From Wurfbainia villosa (lineage: Eukaryota; Streptophyta; Magnoliopsida; Zingiberales; Zingiberaceae), in contig CM046005.1 of assembly GCA_025175895.1 (NCBI GenBank), positions 63,450,325 through 63,514,324 on the forward strand: a DNA stretch of 64,000 nt, read 5' to 3'. The position numbers and the translations under genes were made by a program. The notes under the pieces were generated by a model. It saw nothing but the letters and a program-made list of their open reading frames with translations, was not told where the DNA came from and searched no databases. This document shows, piece after piece, positions 22,584 to 33,591 of the stretch; the stretch's first letter is position 1; every line of letters begins with the position of its first letter.

Positions 22584-25449
22584 TGCACGCGAATGCGACC
22601 TCAAATCTCGCGACGGAGACCGTTGAGGACTCGAAGTAATAAAAAGATTATCGATCCCACAGGGACTGAGATTTGAGTATCGATTTGTTCGTGGATGTAA
22701 TTGTTCGGGACTAGACTTTAAGGGTTGTGAGTGTGATGGTTATGGGTGGTCCTACTCAATACGGTGTCACACGGGGGAAGAAAGGAGGTTGCTACGAGAT
22801 CTTTTAAGGGATTCTAGGACTTCAGTTTCACTTGTGTATCGTAAGACATGCTATCAACTGGGCATTGTCTAAATGTCTATCTACGTTCTTGTGGAAGGGA
22901 CATTATACACTCTCCCGATGAGCCACCGCATCTATCAGGAGCTATTTCTGCCTTACAATGACTGGATAGGCAGTACGACGATGCCAAATCAATCCCTGAG
23001 ACGAGTCATTTCTAGTTCTATCGCATCCTTCTACTCACGGTTATAGGAGATGAGGCTAACCCCTAGGTTCCTCGTATAAATCTCCTAAATCTTAGATACG
23101 AGGGTTGTCACCCCTCGTATCTGCTAAGCACAGTAGATAGAAAACCAAATACACATAGATATCAGTCTAAACAAACTCCAATTGAAAATTCAAACTCAAT
23201 AACAGAATTCAATTTGAAGCAGCATGTCATATGCACACAAGCTACTCCCTAATCCTAGAATCGAAGAAACTACTCCATAGATAGAAAAGAAGAAACACAA
23301 GGCAAGTTCATGTTCTTTTTTTGATGAAAGGTAAATATATATCATCAAAAAAAAGCACAATCATACAAAAGCCTGGGATGCATACTCATGTCATGTCTGA
23401 TGAAGTGTCAGATCTGAGATGTATCCGAGGGGGGGTGTACATGTGCTCTCATGGGTACCTCATCTCTCATATGCACTAACTCTCTCATGGGTACATCAAC
23501 TCATACATGTCCTGCACTTGTGCGCAGCGTAAGTGCATCTTCCGTGTTTCTCTTGCCCATGCGTACTATCCCTCTACATCCGTCTTTCCATGTGTACCTC
23601 CTCGCACTATCCCTCTGCATCCGTCTTTTCCATCCACCTCGTGTGATGAGCCTCCAACATTTGTCACTTTTGGCAAGTGACCAACCATCAACGGATTTGC
23701 CTTGTCTTTACCATAACCGTTTGCTACGGACTAGATAGGACATTCAGGTGGGCCTATTCACCTCTACTAGGCTTATTGGCCAAGCCTCAGCCATAAATGG
23801 ATTTGTAGTGTCTTTATCGTAGTCATTTGCTACGGACTAGATAGGCCATTATGGGTGGGCCTATTCACCCTCCCTACTCTATCCACATCCTATTTTTAAA
23901 GAAAGAAAATGCTGCGGGTGAAGACCTTGAGCCAGAAACATTGGGTCGGAACAGTGTCGTGGGACTTCTCCATTGGTCGAAGATACTGCCCTGCCTTGCT
24001 TTGGGAGACCAGCCTGAGGAAAACCGCCCTGGGGACTAATCTGCCCTGCGCCTTTGAAAAAACTGCCCTGGTCGCTCTGGTCGCCCTGCGCTTGAGGAGC
24101 CTGTTCTAGGGGCAAAACCACCCTGGGTCTGGGGAGCTTCCCTGACTGCCCTAATCGCCTTGTGCCTAGAGAAACTGCCTTGTGCCAGAGGAGACTGCCC
24201 TGGAGTGTAAACCACCCTGGCCTAATGAGACTGCCCTGATGACCTTGGTTAAAACTACCCTGGGCCTGGTGAAACTGCCCTGATGACCTTGGTTTGAACT
24301 TCCTTGGGTTGCCCTGGATATGTCATGCAGTACTGGACCACCCTAGGCCATTGGGTTTCCTGATCCTTCCTAGTGTCGTTGACCAGACAGTGTCAGATCC
24401 ATAGAGATCTACCCCAGAGTGTCCCAGAGCTATCCTAGCCTAAGTTGTCTGCCCTTGGGCCGCTTGAGGACTGGCCTACCCCAGGGAAGTGGGGCTGCCA
24501 GAGCTGGAACCACCCTGGGCCTTCAAAAATTGCCCTGGTTGTCTGCGCTTAGGAAGATGACTTTGAGGCGAAACCGGCCTGAACCTTAATAAGCTCCCCT
24601 GGTCTCCTTGTGCAAATCCACCCTGGACCTGAGGAAATTGCCCTGGTCTCCTTGCACCTAAGGAGAGTGCCCTGGATCCGAAACCACCTTGGACCGGATA
24701 GAAACTGCCCTGATTATCTTGTGGCTATCCTCCTGTAGCTAAGGAAACTGGCATGAACCTGAGAAAACCATCTTGGTCTCCTTATGCCAATCCGCCCTGA
24801 GAAAAAGTTTTTTTTTAGAGTGCCCTGGACAGGGCGAAGTGCCCTGAAGGCAAGTTCATGTTCGAATACATAGTAGATAAAGTGCAAGAACAGGAATTTA
24901 CAATGCCAATGGGGCCTTTTCTCTGGTGTTGAAGTGCAAAACTCGGATCTCCGGTGGTGTTCTTCCTCCCCGTTGCGAGTTCCCGAAGCTTTTTAGGGCT
25001 TCAGGGTGTCATCCTAGCCGTCGTGCCTCCCCCCTAGGATTTGGGTGGAGATCTCCTTATATAGACATCACACCGGATCGCTGCAAAATTCGGAAAAAAT
25101 CCTAGTCACGTCAATCTGCTGGGCTGCCACACGACCGTGTGTTTCCATATGGCCAAGCCATGTGTGGCCCTAGGGTGGTCGATTTCGCCCCTTGGACGCG
25201 GCTGTGTGTATCCACACGCCATGGTCGTGTCCCCTTCTGCGTCTAACTACAAAATGCCCTTCTTTTGCTCTGAAAATGTGCCTTTTCCCCATGAAATTCT
25301 ATCCTGCACACAAAAGTACAAAGAGTAGACCTTCGAACCAGAAAATAGGAAATGCATGCAAAACAAAGTGACATATGTATGAAACTAACATAAGATGTAA
25401 TGAGATGTGAGCGAAAACTAATCCTAAAACCCTATATGTTTTGCTCACA
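22584..25449 (-). mobile_element. Ty3/gypsy (Tat/Athila-like) 5' LTR, minus strand, with a retroposon inside
   Basis: On the minus strand it starts TGTGAGCAAAACATATAGGG (25449), has a TATA-like TATATAAGGAG near 25056, and ends near GCGTGCA (about 22584), just before the tRNA-Asp primer site. The end carries the CCCTGTGGGATCGA signature near 22650. Removing the 1.5-kb insertion at 23316-24846 and one target copy leaves about 1.3 kb. It sits in the 5' LTR of D, which resumes at 25450. Confidence 0.7.
23316..24846 (-). mobile_element. Non-coding LINE-tailed retroposon with degenerate CTGCCCTGG repeats
   Basis: A 17-bp direct repeat AAGGCAAGTTCATGTTC (23299-23315 and 24847-24863) flanks the insert exactly. 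Read on the minus strand, the insert ends TTTCATCAAAAAAA. Its last 38 bp form a 12-bp inverted repeat (TTTTTTTGATGA...TCATCAAAAAAA on plus). Long TSD plus A-rich end is typical of LINE-driven retroposition. The body from about 23930 to 24830 is full of irregular CTGCCCTGG / CCACCCTGG motifs; the rest has no recognisable domain. I see no endonuclease or RT. The ORFs at 23451-23738 and 23879-24121 have no known family look. Confidence 0.8.
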
Positions 25450-26429
25450 TCTATCCAGAAGGTAGCCGACAGGTAAGCCTCGAGTGAAGAGGTGAGGTTG
25501 AGTCCTCTTTATGGGGACAAAGCTAGGTGTCGATTCGACGGAAAGTCCGCGTGAGACTTAATAGTTGAGATCGAGCAGTATTACTACTGCTATCACTTTT
25601 TATATTATGTATTTGGGCTAATCTTGTTTTGTAGGGGATCAGTTGACTGAATGGATTCGAGTCGACTGAAGTACAGTCGACCAGATATATATCAGTCGAT
25701 TGGATACCTACTTGGCAGGATCAATTGGCTATTAATCGGAGATCTGGTGACGCAGATGGAAATGATTTCAGTCGACTGAAGGGTTTGAGTCGACTAAAGA
25801 GGCAAATTTCTCGATGTGGAGCCGGGTGATCTGGAGTCGACTGAAGAGGTTTCAATCGACTGGAAGACCAGAAATTCCTAATCGACAGGCTGATGTGGAG
25901 TCGACTGGAAGGCATTCCAGTCCACTGCAAAAGGTTTATAAAACAAGGGTTCGACTGGATCTGAGGAGAAAATCGGAACTACATCGAAGTGCTATCGAAA
26001 TTCTTGCTCATCCACAAAAGCTTACTTTCCACATCAAGGCGATCTTCCGACACTCTACGCCTACATCAACAATTCATTTAGTGTCGGTATAAAGTGCTTG
26101 TACTATAATTTATTTCATTTTTCACTTGTGTACTTAAATTCAAGAGTGGGTAGAGTGTTACCCATCTCTTATATTTGTAAAAAGTGAAACCCTCCGAAGT
26201 CGAGAGTTCTAGAGTCGGAGGGCATTTAGTGATTGCCCATCAAGGTATCTCTCGGAAGAGCTATGGGCCTTGGACTAGCCACCCAATTAGGGTTGTGAAC
26301 CAAATAAAACAAAGTTTTATTATTTTCCACTGCATACTCACAATAGTATTCAAAATATTCTAATAGTTTTAAAATAATTTTTTTAACCTCCGAGAGTCAC
26401 CCCCTCTCTCGTTGAAACACGATCCTACA
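25450..26429 (+). mobile_element. Element D 5' LTR, right part
   Basis: It matches 30770-31743 (D 3' LTR) from GGTAGCCGACAGGTAAGCC to GATCCTACA. The start of the LTR is missing because the Ty3/gypsy element is inserted here. It contains AGTCGACTG palindromes (25640-25925), a TATA box TATAAAA at 25937-25943, and U5 ending CACCCCCTCTCTCG. Confidence 0.88.
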
Positions 26430-26430
26430 A

Positions 26431-26443
26431 TTGGAATCAGAGT
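26431..26443 (+). other. Primer binding site of D
   Basis: TTGGAATCAGAGT lies just after the LTR end; it is a tRNA-Met type site with A for T at the fifth base. Confidence 0.7.
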
Positions 26444-26479
26444 GGGGGCGCTCCAAATTGGTGCAACCACCATCGTGAG

Positions 26480-27130
26480 CTTTAGAATATTTTTTCTTTC
26501 TTTAGAATAATTTAGAATATTTTGTCTTGCTTTAGAATAATTTAGAATATTTTTTTCTTGCTTTAGAATAATTTAGAATTTTTTTCTTGCTTTAAAATAA
26601 TTTAGAATTTTTTTTCTTGCTTTAGAATAATTTACAATATTTTTTCTTGCTTTAGAATAATTTAAAAAAAAATTCTTACTTTATAATAATTTAGAATATT
26701 TTTCTTGTTTTAGAATAATTTAGAATACTTTTTCTTGCTTTAGAATAATTTAGAATATTTTTCTACACTTAGAAAATTGCTAAAATATTATTTTTGCATT
26801 TAGAATATTATTTCAGCATTTTTAAATAAAATAATTTTTTACATTTTAGATAAATTAATTTTCTTCATTTTAGATAAATTAATTTTCTATATTTTTAGAT
26901 AAATTAATTTTCTGCATTTTTTAGATAAATTGAAATTAATTTTCTGCATTTTAGATAAATTAATTTTCTTTATTTTTAGATTTATTAATTTTCTGTATTT
27001 AGAAATGTATTTATTAATCTTCTGTATTTAAGAAAATCTTTATTAATTCTCTACACTTAGAATAATTTTCATTAATTATTGCATTTAGAATAATTATTTT
27101 TAGTTAAACGACTCTAGGAATAATTCTAAA
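26480..27130 (+). repeat. A/T-rich minisatellites in the D leader
   Basis: Two consecutive arrays: about nine copies of a roughly 29-bp unit CTTGCTTTAGAATAATTTAG... (26485-26765), then about eight copies of a 25-30-bp unit TTTTAGATAAATTAATTTTC (26815-27010). Degenerate units continue to the gag start. No ORF is present. Confidence 0.85.
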
Positions 27131-27148
27131 TTTTAATTAAATTTAATA

Positions 27149-28057
27149 ATGTCGTATTTAGAGGGTCTAAGCATCGTTCGCCCTCCTCTCTTCAATGGAG
27201 AGGATTTTTCCTCTTGGAAGAGGCGAATGGAGTGTTTTCTGAAAATCGACTTAGAAGTTTGGTTCTCGATTAGAAAAGGGTTCGTAGCCTCAGTAGACGA
27301 CTCGGGTGAGTTATTAGAATCGGAGAAATGGATCGCGAATATTAAGAAAAAGGCTCAAGTCGATTACAAGACTTTAAACACCTTGCAATGCGGACTTATA
27401 AATGATGAGCTAAGTCGAGTCGGGCAAGTTCAAATTTCTAAAGAATTATGGTACAAATTAATTAAATTGTATGAACAGGCTAACTTGAGTCAAACCGAGG
27501 ATGGCTTAGTTTTGATGGCAAGAACAAATAAAAAGGGAAAGAAATTCAAATCGAGGAAAAGAAAAAGAAAGAAAGCATCTAAGGCAAACTTGGAAAAGTC
27601 ATCATCAGAAGAGTCGGGTGCGGAAATCTCAATGACATGCTTCGTAGCACTCACGGCGGCCGACGAATCTGAAGTTGAGTCTAGACATAAGTCCGAGTCT
27701 GAATCCGATATAAGCCACGGATCTGTATCCATTTCCGAAGGTTCAAACGAGATAACATCTCCCCTAGAAGATAAATTGTACAATATTATTGCATGCTTAG
27801 GAAGAGAACTCGGTCCTAAAAAGGATAGAGACTCAACTCGAGATGCAAATCTTGAGGAAGAGAACTTGGTCCTAAAAAGGCAAGTAGAAGATCTAACCGG
27901 ATCATTAGAAAGGGTCACTTCGGCCTCCAAGTATCTCAACATGATGCTTAGGTCTCAACGAGCCGTGTACAATAAGTCCGGACTCGAATACAAGGCTAAG
28001 GACACAAATAGATCATACATGTCCTTGTTTAATAAAAATGCTAAGAATCGAGTCTAA
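27149..28057 (+). pseudogene. gag: Element D gag, lacking central segment and zinc knuckle
   Basis: It starts MSYLEGLSIVRPPLFNGEDFSSWKRRMECFLK, like the gag of I. The first helices run to KELWYKLIKLYE and the protein then jumps to QANLSQTEDG, which is the sequence after LHE in B and I. About 110 residues of the usual gag core are absent. A basic stretch (KKGKKFKSRKRKRKK) stands where I has a CCHC knuckle; no CCHC is present. An acidic Ser/Glu stretch and the C-terminal coiled coil (LEEENLVLKRQVEDLTGSLERV, SKYLNMMLRSQRAVYNKSG) follow. A TAA at 28055-28057 interrupts the end; homologous residues (WVPKSQVHL) continue to about 28140. No pol follows. Confidence 0.85.
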
Positions 28058-28790
28058 GCATGGGTTCATAAGTCTAGTTTAGTTAACCAAGTTGGACCAA
28101 ATCAATTTTGGGTTCCCAAGAGTCAAGTTCACTTAGTGAACAAAACTCAATCTAGCTACCATTTAGGGGGAGCTAACACTTTGCTTGTTTCCTTGTTTAG
28201 TTGAACACTTGCATGCTTCAGTTTACTTTACTTGCTTAATTTAGAACGGACTAGATAAGAAACAAAGTAGTTTAAACTTGAACAACCTAGTACTAAGATG
28301 AAATGAACTGATAGTAAGTTAGGGAAGCTCTTCAAAGTGCATGTCTAGGAATTAAGTCGTCATTGCTCTGATATCCAAGAAGGCCAAGTGCCTCACCACG
28401 ACCTGGTGCACTAAGTCGAGTGAAACTGATTGAAGCTAACTCACTAAGTCTTTGACTAGTTATACCAAGGCTTAGTCCAAAGTGAATCAAGTACTTGATT
28501 CCTTCATTGACTTGTATAGGAAGTGGTCGTTGCTCCGATATCCAAGAAGGACATGTGTCTCGCCACAACCTAGAAGTCAATACTGGAAAAACTTACTTGA
28601 CTAGCTCAAGCTAACCTTGAATCTAACACAAGTTTAGAAACTTTGAAATTGCTTATTAAATTTAATTAAGATAAAAAAGAAAAATCCTCATCTCATAAAA
28701 CCCATAGGAATAACGTGTATTGAAAACCTAGCCTGGGTGAGATGATCTAGAATTTAATTAATCTTAATTGGTTTAATACAATTTAGTTAG
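28058..28790 (+). other. Gag-side spacer of D, matches the gag-pol spacer of I
   Basis: After gag comes AGGGGGAGCTAACACTTTGC, then blocks also present at 48820-49430 in I: GAAGTGGTCGTTGCTCCGAT (28509 and 49143), CTAACGCAAGG/CTAACACAAG, and the CTCATCTCA...GGTGAGATGAT block (28688 and 49303). In I this leads to pol, in D to an A-rich region. Confidence 0.75.
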
Positions 28791-29688
28791 ACTAAACCTA
28801 AAATTAACAACAACTTGATTAAACTTAACAACAACTCAATTAAACTTAACTAAAAAACTTAAACAACTTAACTAAACAACTAAACAACTAAAACAACTTA
28901 ATCAATTCAATTTAACCAATTTAATCAACTAAACTTAATCAATTCAATTTAATCAGCTAAACTTAATCAATTCAATTTAACCAATTTAATCTACTAAACT
29001 TAATCAATTCAACTTTAATCAATCAATTCAACCCTAATCAACTCAATTTTAATTAATTCAATCAACTCAACTTTAACTCTAAGAGAATCAACATAATAAA
29101 GGGGGAGTTAAGATATATTATAATTCTAGTGGAAGTTAAACATTTAAAATTTTATTTTGAAAAGAAAATAAGTATCAATATAACAATGTTACTTTAAGGG
29201 GGAGATCAAGAGTCTAAGGGGAACCAAAAATATTTTGCTAAATTATGATATGTTTAATATCTTTTCAAAAATTATGCTTTAAAATGGAATTGGATAAGAA
29301 TATTCTTAAGGGGGAAATAGAAAAATTTAAATCTAGCTAAGAATCTATGAGAAACTATCTTTTTGAAAACTTAAAGCTTTAATTAAGGAGAAGTTTCAAA
29401 ATGTTAATTAAGGAGGAGAAAAACTTAAGCTTGAATGCTCTTTGAAAAGCTTAAATATTTTCAAGTTTAAAATACGTAAAAATTCTACTTAGGTTTCGAT
29501 GTATGGGAAAAAAATAATTAAACATTGTAAAGCTTTAATTGAGGGGAGTCTCAAAAATGTTCTAATGTTATGAAAATTTCTTAGTTTTGAAAATTTATAA
29601 TATAAAGGGGGAGTTTGAAAATATTGAGAAATTTTTAAAAAATATTGTTATTAAAAGAGAGCTAGAATTTTTGAAAACTGAAAATTTG

Positions 29689-29782
<94 letters not shown>

Positions 29783-30437
29783 CAGGGGGAGTTTAGAAAA
29801 TTTTTTGAAAATTTTTTAAAAGTTTGAAAATTTTTGAAAAATTTGAAAATGTTTGAAAAGTTTGAAATTTTTTTTAAAAATTTTGGAAATTGTTGAAAAT
29901 TTTGGAAAGTCTTGAATTTTAAAACTTTTAAAGGGGAAGTTACAAAAAGTGTTTGAAAATTTTGAAAAGCTTTAATTTTAAAATTTTTAAATAATAAGGG
30001 GAAGTTAGAAAAATTGATTGAAATTTTTTGAAAAATTTTTAAAAAATAAAGGGTAAATTGACAATTTTTGAAAAGCTTAGATTAAGTTTTGAAATCAGAT
30101 TAATTTCAAGGGTGAAATATTTTTAAACTTAATTTTTGAGATTGATAATTTCTCATTTTTCTAAAACTTCGACTCTCCACTACATCATTTTGGCATTTTA
30201 AAATTGATCTTTATTTTGATGTATATCAAAGGGGGAGAGAAGAGAGATAAAGTTAGAAAAAGAAGAGATTTATTGAAAGTAAGATGCAAAAATTCAATAA
30301 GGCTTTATGCATCTTATATATTGTTAACTTTATGCATCTATTGTACATGTCAAAATTTGATAGTTCATCTCTTATACATGTCAATATTTTGATATTGGTA
30401 TTTGATTCTCCTAACTTTAATTGTGTTGTCATACATC
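28791..30437 (+). other. Element D A/T-rich 3' region with AAGGGGGAG tracts and (AT)n
   Basis: About 1.6 kb without coding sequence. It contains AACTTAATCAATTCAATTTAA repeats (28850-29060), an (AT)n microsatellite of about 75 bp (29705-29779), TTTGAAAATTTTTGAAAA strings and at least seven AAGGGGGAG or AAGGGGAAG tracts. The ORF at 29587-29781 is a translation of the (AT)n run. Confidence 0.8.
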
Positions 30438-30450
30438 AAAAAGGGGAAGA
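30438..30450 (+). other. Polypurine tract of D
   Basis: AAAAAGGGGAAGA lies just before the 3' LTR start TGTTGATGC. Confidence 0.85.
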
Positions 30451-30451
30451 T

Positions 30452-31743
30452 TGTTGATGCAGTGAGCATCACTCTTTAGTTTTGATGTATGAACCATAGT
30501 TAAAAGTTAGGATTCACTTGTGTTCTAATATCAGTGTTAAGTGTGCAGGCTTAACAGGAAGTCCTAGTAGGTCATGTTGACTGGATACTAGGCAAGTATC
30601 TTGATAGATCAGGAGGACCAGACACCAGGCATGAAGTCCAGATGGGTCGCGTGGATCGGACATCTGGTATGAAGACCGATTGGGTCAGGAGATCGGACAA
30701 TCGGCAAAAAGTCAAGCTGAATCAGGCAGACCAGACAGCTGGTGGAATCCCTGGTGGGGCAAATCGGATGTCAAGAGTGGTAAGTCCGGCAGGTAGCCGG
30801 CAGGTAAGCCTCGAGTGAAGAGGTGAGGCCGAGTCCTCTTTAGGAGGACAAAGCTAGGCATCGATCTAACGAAAAGTCGGCATGGTATTTAGTAGTCAAG
30901 ATCGAGCAGTATTACTACTGCTATCACATTTTATATTATGTATTTGGGGAAATCTTGTTTTGCAGGGATTAGTCAACTGAATGGATTCGAGTCGACTAAA
31001 GTACAGTCGACTGGATACCTACTTGGCAAGATCAGCTGGCAATTGATCGGAGATCTGGCGACACAGATGGAAAGGATTTCAGTCGACTGAAGGGTTTGAG
31101 TCGATTGAAAAGGCAAATTTCCCAATGTGGAGGCGGGTGATCTGGAGTCAACTGGAGAGGTTTCAGTCAACTAGAAGACCAGAAGTTCCTAATCGACAGG
31201 CTGATGTTGAGTCGACTTGAAAGTATTCCAGTCGACTAGAAAAGGTTTATAAAACAAGGGTTCGACTGGATATGAGGAGAAAATTTAAACTACGTCGAAG
31301 TGCTATCGAAATTCTTGCTCGTCCACAAAAGCTTACTTTCCATATCAATGTGATATTCTGACATTTCGCGCCTACATCAACAATTCATTTAGTGTCGGTA
31401 TAAAGTGCTTGTACTTTAATTTATTTCATTTTTCACTTGTGTACTTAAATTCAAGAGTGGGTAGAGTGTTACCCATCTCTTATATTTGTAAAAAATGAAA
31501 CCCTCCGAAGTCGAGAGTTCTCAAGTCGGAAGGCATTTAGTGATTGTCCATCGAGGTAGCTCTCGGAAGAGTTACGGGCCTTGGAATAGCAACCCAGATA
31601 GGGTTGTGAACCAAGTAAAACAAAGTTTTATTATTTTCCGCTTCATACTCACAATAGTTTTCAAAATATTCTAATAGTTTTAAAATAATATTTTTTAACC
31701 TCCGAGATTCACCCCCCCTCTCTCGGAGAAACACGATCCTACA
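30452..31743 (+). mobile_element. Element D 3' LTR
   Basis: Full LTR of 1292 bp, TGTTGATGCAGTGAGC to GATCCTACA. U3 has AGTCGACTG palindromes at 30970-31270 and a TATA box at about 31248. The right target copy is probably ATATG (31744-31748). D is inserted in the 5' LTR of G, whose U5 follows. Confidence 0.9.
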
Positions 31744-32030
31744 ATATGTAAGCCTTTTAAGAGGTTTCTCCGCCTTTGAAGTTTACTTCAAAAAGGAGAA
31801 AAGATAGAGGTAGGCCTTAGACTAGCAACTCTAGGAGAGAGCTGTGAACCAAATAAAATCGATTGCATCGTTCTTTTTGTTGGTTGTTTGTGAGTCGACT
31901 GTGTAGTTGTGCTCTGTGTGTGATCGGATTGTTGTTAGTTTATCCGCTATGTCTTTTGTTATAAAAAGAAAAGAATTGAAAAAAATGATATATCTCCCCC
32001 CCCCCTCTTGCGTAGTTACCGGTCCTATCA
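31744..32030 (+). mobile_element. Element G 5' LTR, right end
   Basis: The last 287 bp of an LTR that ends ACCGGTCCTATCA directly before a tRNA-Met primer site. The left part is separated by D. It contains the typical CCTCTTGCG U5 end. Confidence 0.8.
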
Positions 32031-32032
32031 AG

Positions 32033-32044
32033 TGGTATCAGAGC
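32033..32044 (+). other. Primer binding site of G
   Basis: TGGTATCAGAGC, an exact tRNA-Met type site two bases after the LTR end. Confidence 0.88.
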
Positions 32045-32086
32045 TAGGGCTCTATTTACCGGTTTAACCACCTTAGAGTCATAACT

Positions 32087-33591
32087 ATGCAAGAGGATTA
32101 TAGTACAAACCAACCTCCATTTTTTGATGGAACCAATTTCCAATACTGGAAAAGTTGGATGGAGTACTATCTCATGACTGAGATAGAGATGTGGTTCTCT
32201 GTCACGGAGGGCTTCATCACTCCAGTGGATGAAGTAGGTAAGGTCTTAGGGTCTGCTCTTTGGACAAATGAGCAAAAGCGCAAGCCACAAGCTAATGCCA
32301 AAGTCACTATAACCTTACAGTGCGTCCTGGCAAAGGAACAACTAAATAAAGTTGGTCCTTTCAGTAGTGCACAAGACCTGTGGAACAAATTACTTGAGCT
32401 ACACGAGGGTACCAGGGACTCTCGTATAGCCAAGAGGGATTTGTTCCTAAGTCAACTCCAGAATTTCTCTATGAAGGACACTAAATCTGTCAGTGAGCTT
32501 CATGGAAGATTCATCCACTCTATTGGGGAGAGTGTTGAGAATTGGGATTTCGTTAGGTACATTCTTAAGTTGTTTCCCTGGAATGCCTTCTGGTCATCTA
32601 TGGTGGATGCCTATAAGGTATCAAGGGACTTATCAACTATTAAAATAGATGAATTGTTTTGTAAGATGGAATTGCATGAATAGGCTAATAAAGGTCAAAA
32701 GGAGAAGGGTATGGCTTTGTTTGCAGGTGACCAGAATAAGGGAAGAAGAAGGATCTATCGTCGTCCTCTTCTACCGAATCTGATGGAGACAATGAGTCCT
32801 CATCCAATAAGGTGGCCAACTTCGTGAGGAGAATGATGAGGAGTAGGAGATTCATCAGAAAGAAAGGTAAGGCAGTTGATAATTTGATTGATAAAACTAA
32901 CATAGTTTTCTATGAGTGCAGCAAGAAAGGACACTTCAGAAATGAGTGTCCTTGGCTCAAGAAGAGGAAAGAGAAGAGGAAAAGAAGGAAAGCTTTGAGA
33001 GCTACGTGGGATGAATCCTCATCCGGGTCATTGGAAGAGGACAAAGAAGAGAAGACTGGTAGACATGCTTCTTTGATGGCATTGGAGGACTCTGGGATAG
33101 AATCAGAAAGCAGAAGGTCAGAGTCAGAGTCAGACTGAGTTCATCATCTTTAGATGATGACAAGGTATCCTCTGAACTTGTAGATTGCTATAAGACAATT
33201 GGCTATTTAACTGATATGTTAGATAAGTCCAGGGCTAAGGTTAAATTGTTAAAATATGAAATAGGACATTTAAAAAACCTTAAGGAGCATTCAGTAGAAA
33301 CTAGTGCTAACACTTCTCAAATTGATGAACTTATGGATGAAAACAGATCTTTGAAAGCACAGGTGAATGATCTCAAGTGCACTCTAGAGAAATTCACCTC
33401 TAGCTCTCAAACGTTGAACATGATTTTAGAATCACAATGGGTTGTTTACAACAAAGCTGGAATAGGTTATAAACCTAAACAGAAAGAACTTAGTTTTATG
33501 TCTTTAGTGTTTAGAAATTCTAGTAGGAAGAAAACAACTAAGGCATGGATTTCTAGGAAATATATTTTGGAAGCTAATGGACCCAATATTT
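32087..33591 (+). pseudogene. gag: Element G gag
   Basis: It starts MQEDYSTNQPPFFDGTNFQYWKSWMEYYL. The first frame runs to LHE at 32683, where a stop (TAG) replaces a Gln codon, then frameshifts follow. The degenerate knuckle FYECSKKGHFRNEC (near 32915) has the first Cys replaced by Phe. A coiled coil (DENRSLKAQVNDLKCTLEKF) and AGIGYKPKQKELSFMSL follow. It ends at 33591 inside GPNI, where H is inserted; the last residues of gag are at 45027-45055. All of the usual gag regions are present, in contrast to C and D. Confidence 0.88.

Noticed and set aside
23451..24121. ORFs at 23451-23738 and 23879-24121
   Set aside because: They lie in the retroposon with degenerate repeats, have no domain or homologue that I recognise, and read in opposite directions.
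29587..29781. ORF ending in a run of IYIYIY
   Set aside because: It is the (AT)n microsatellite translated.
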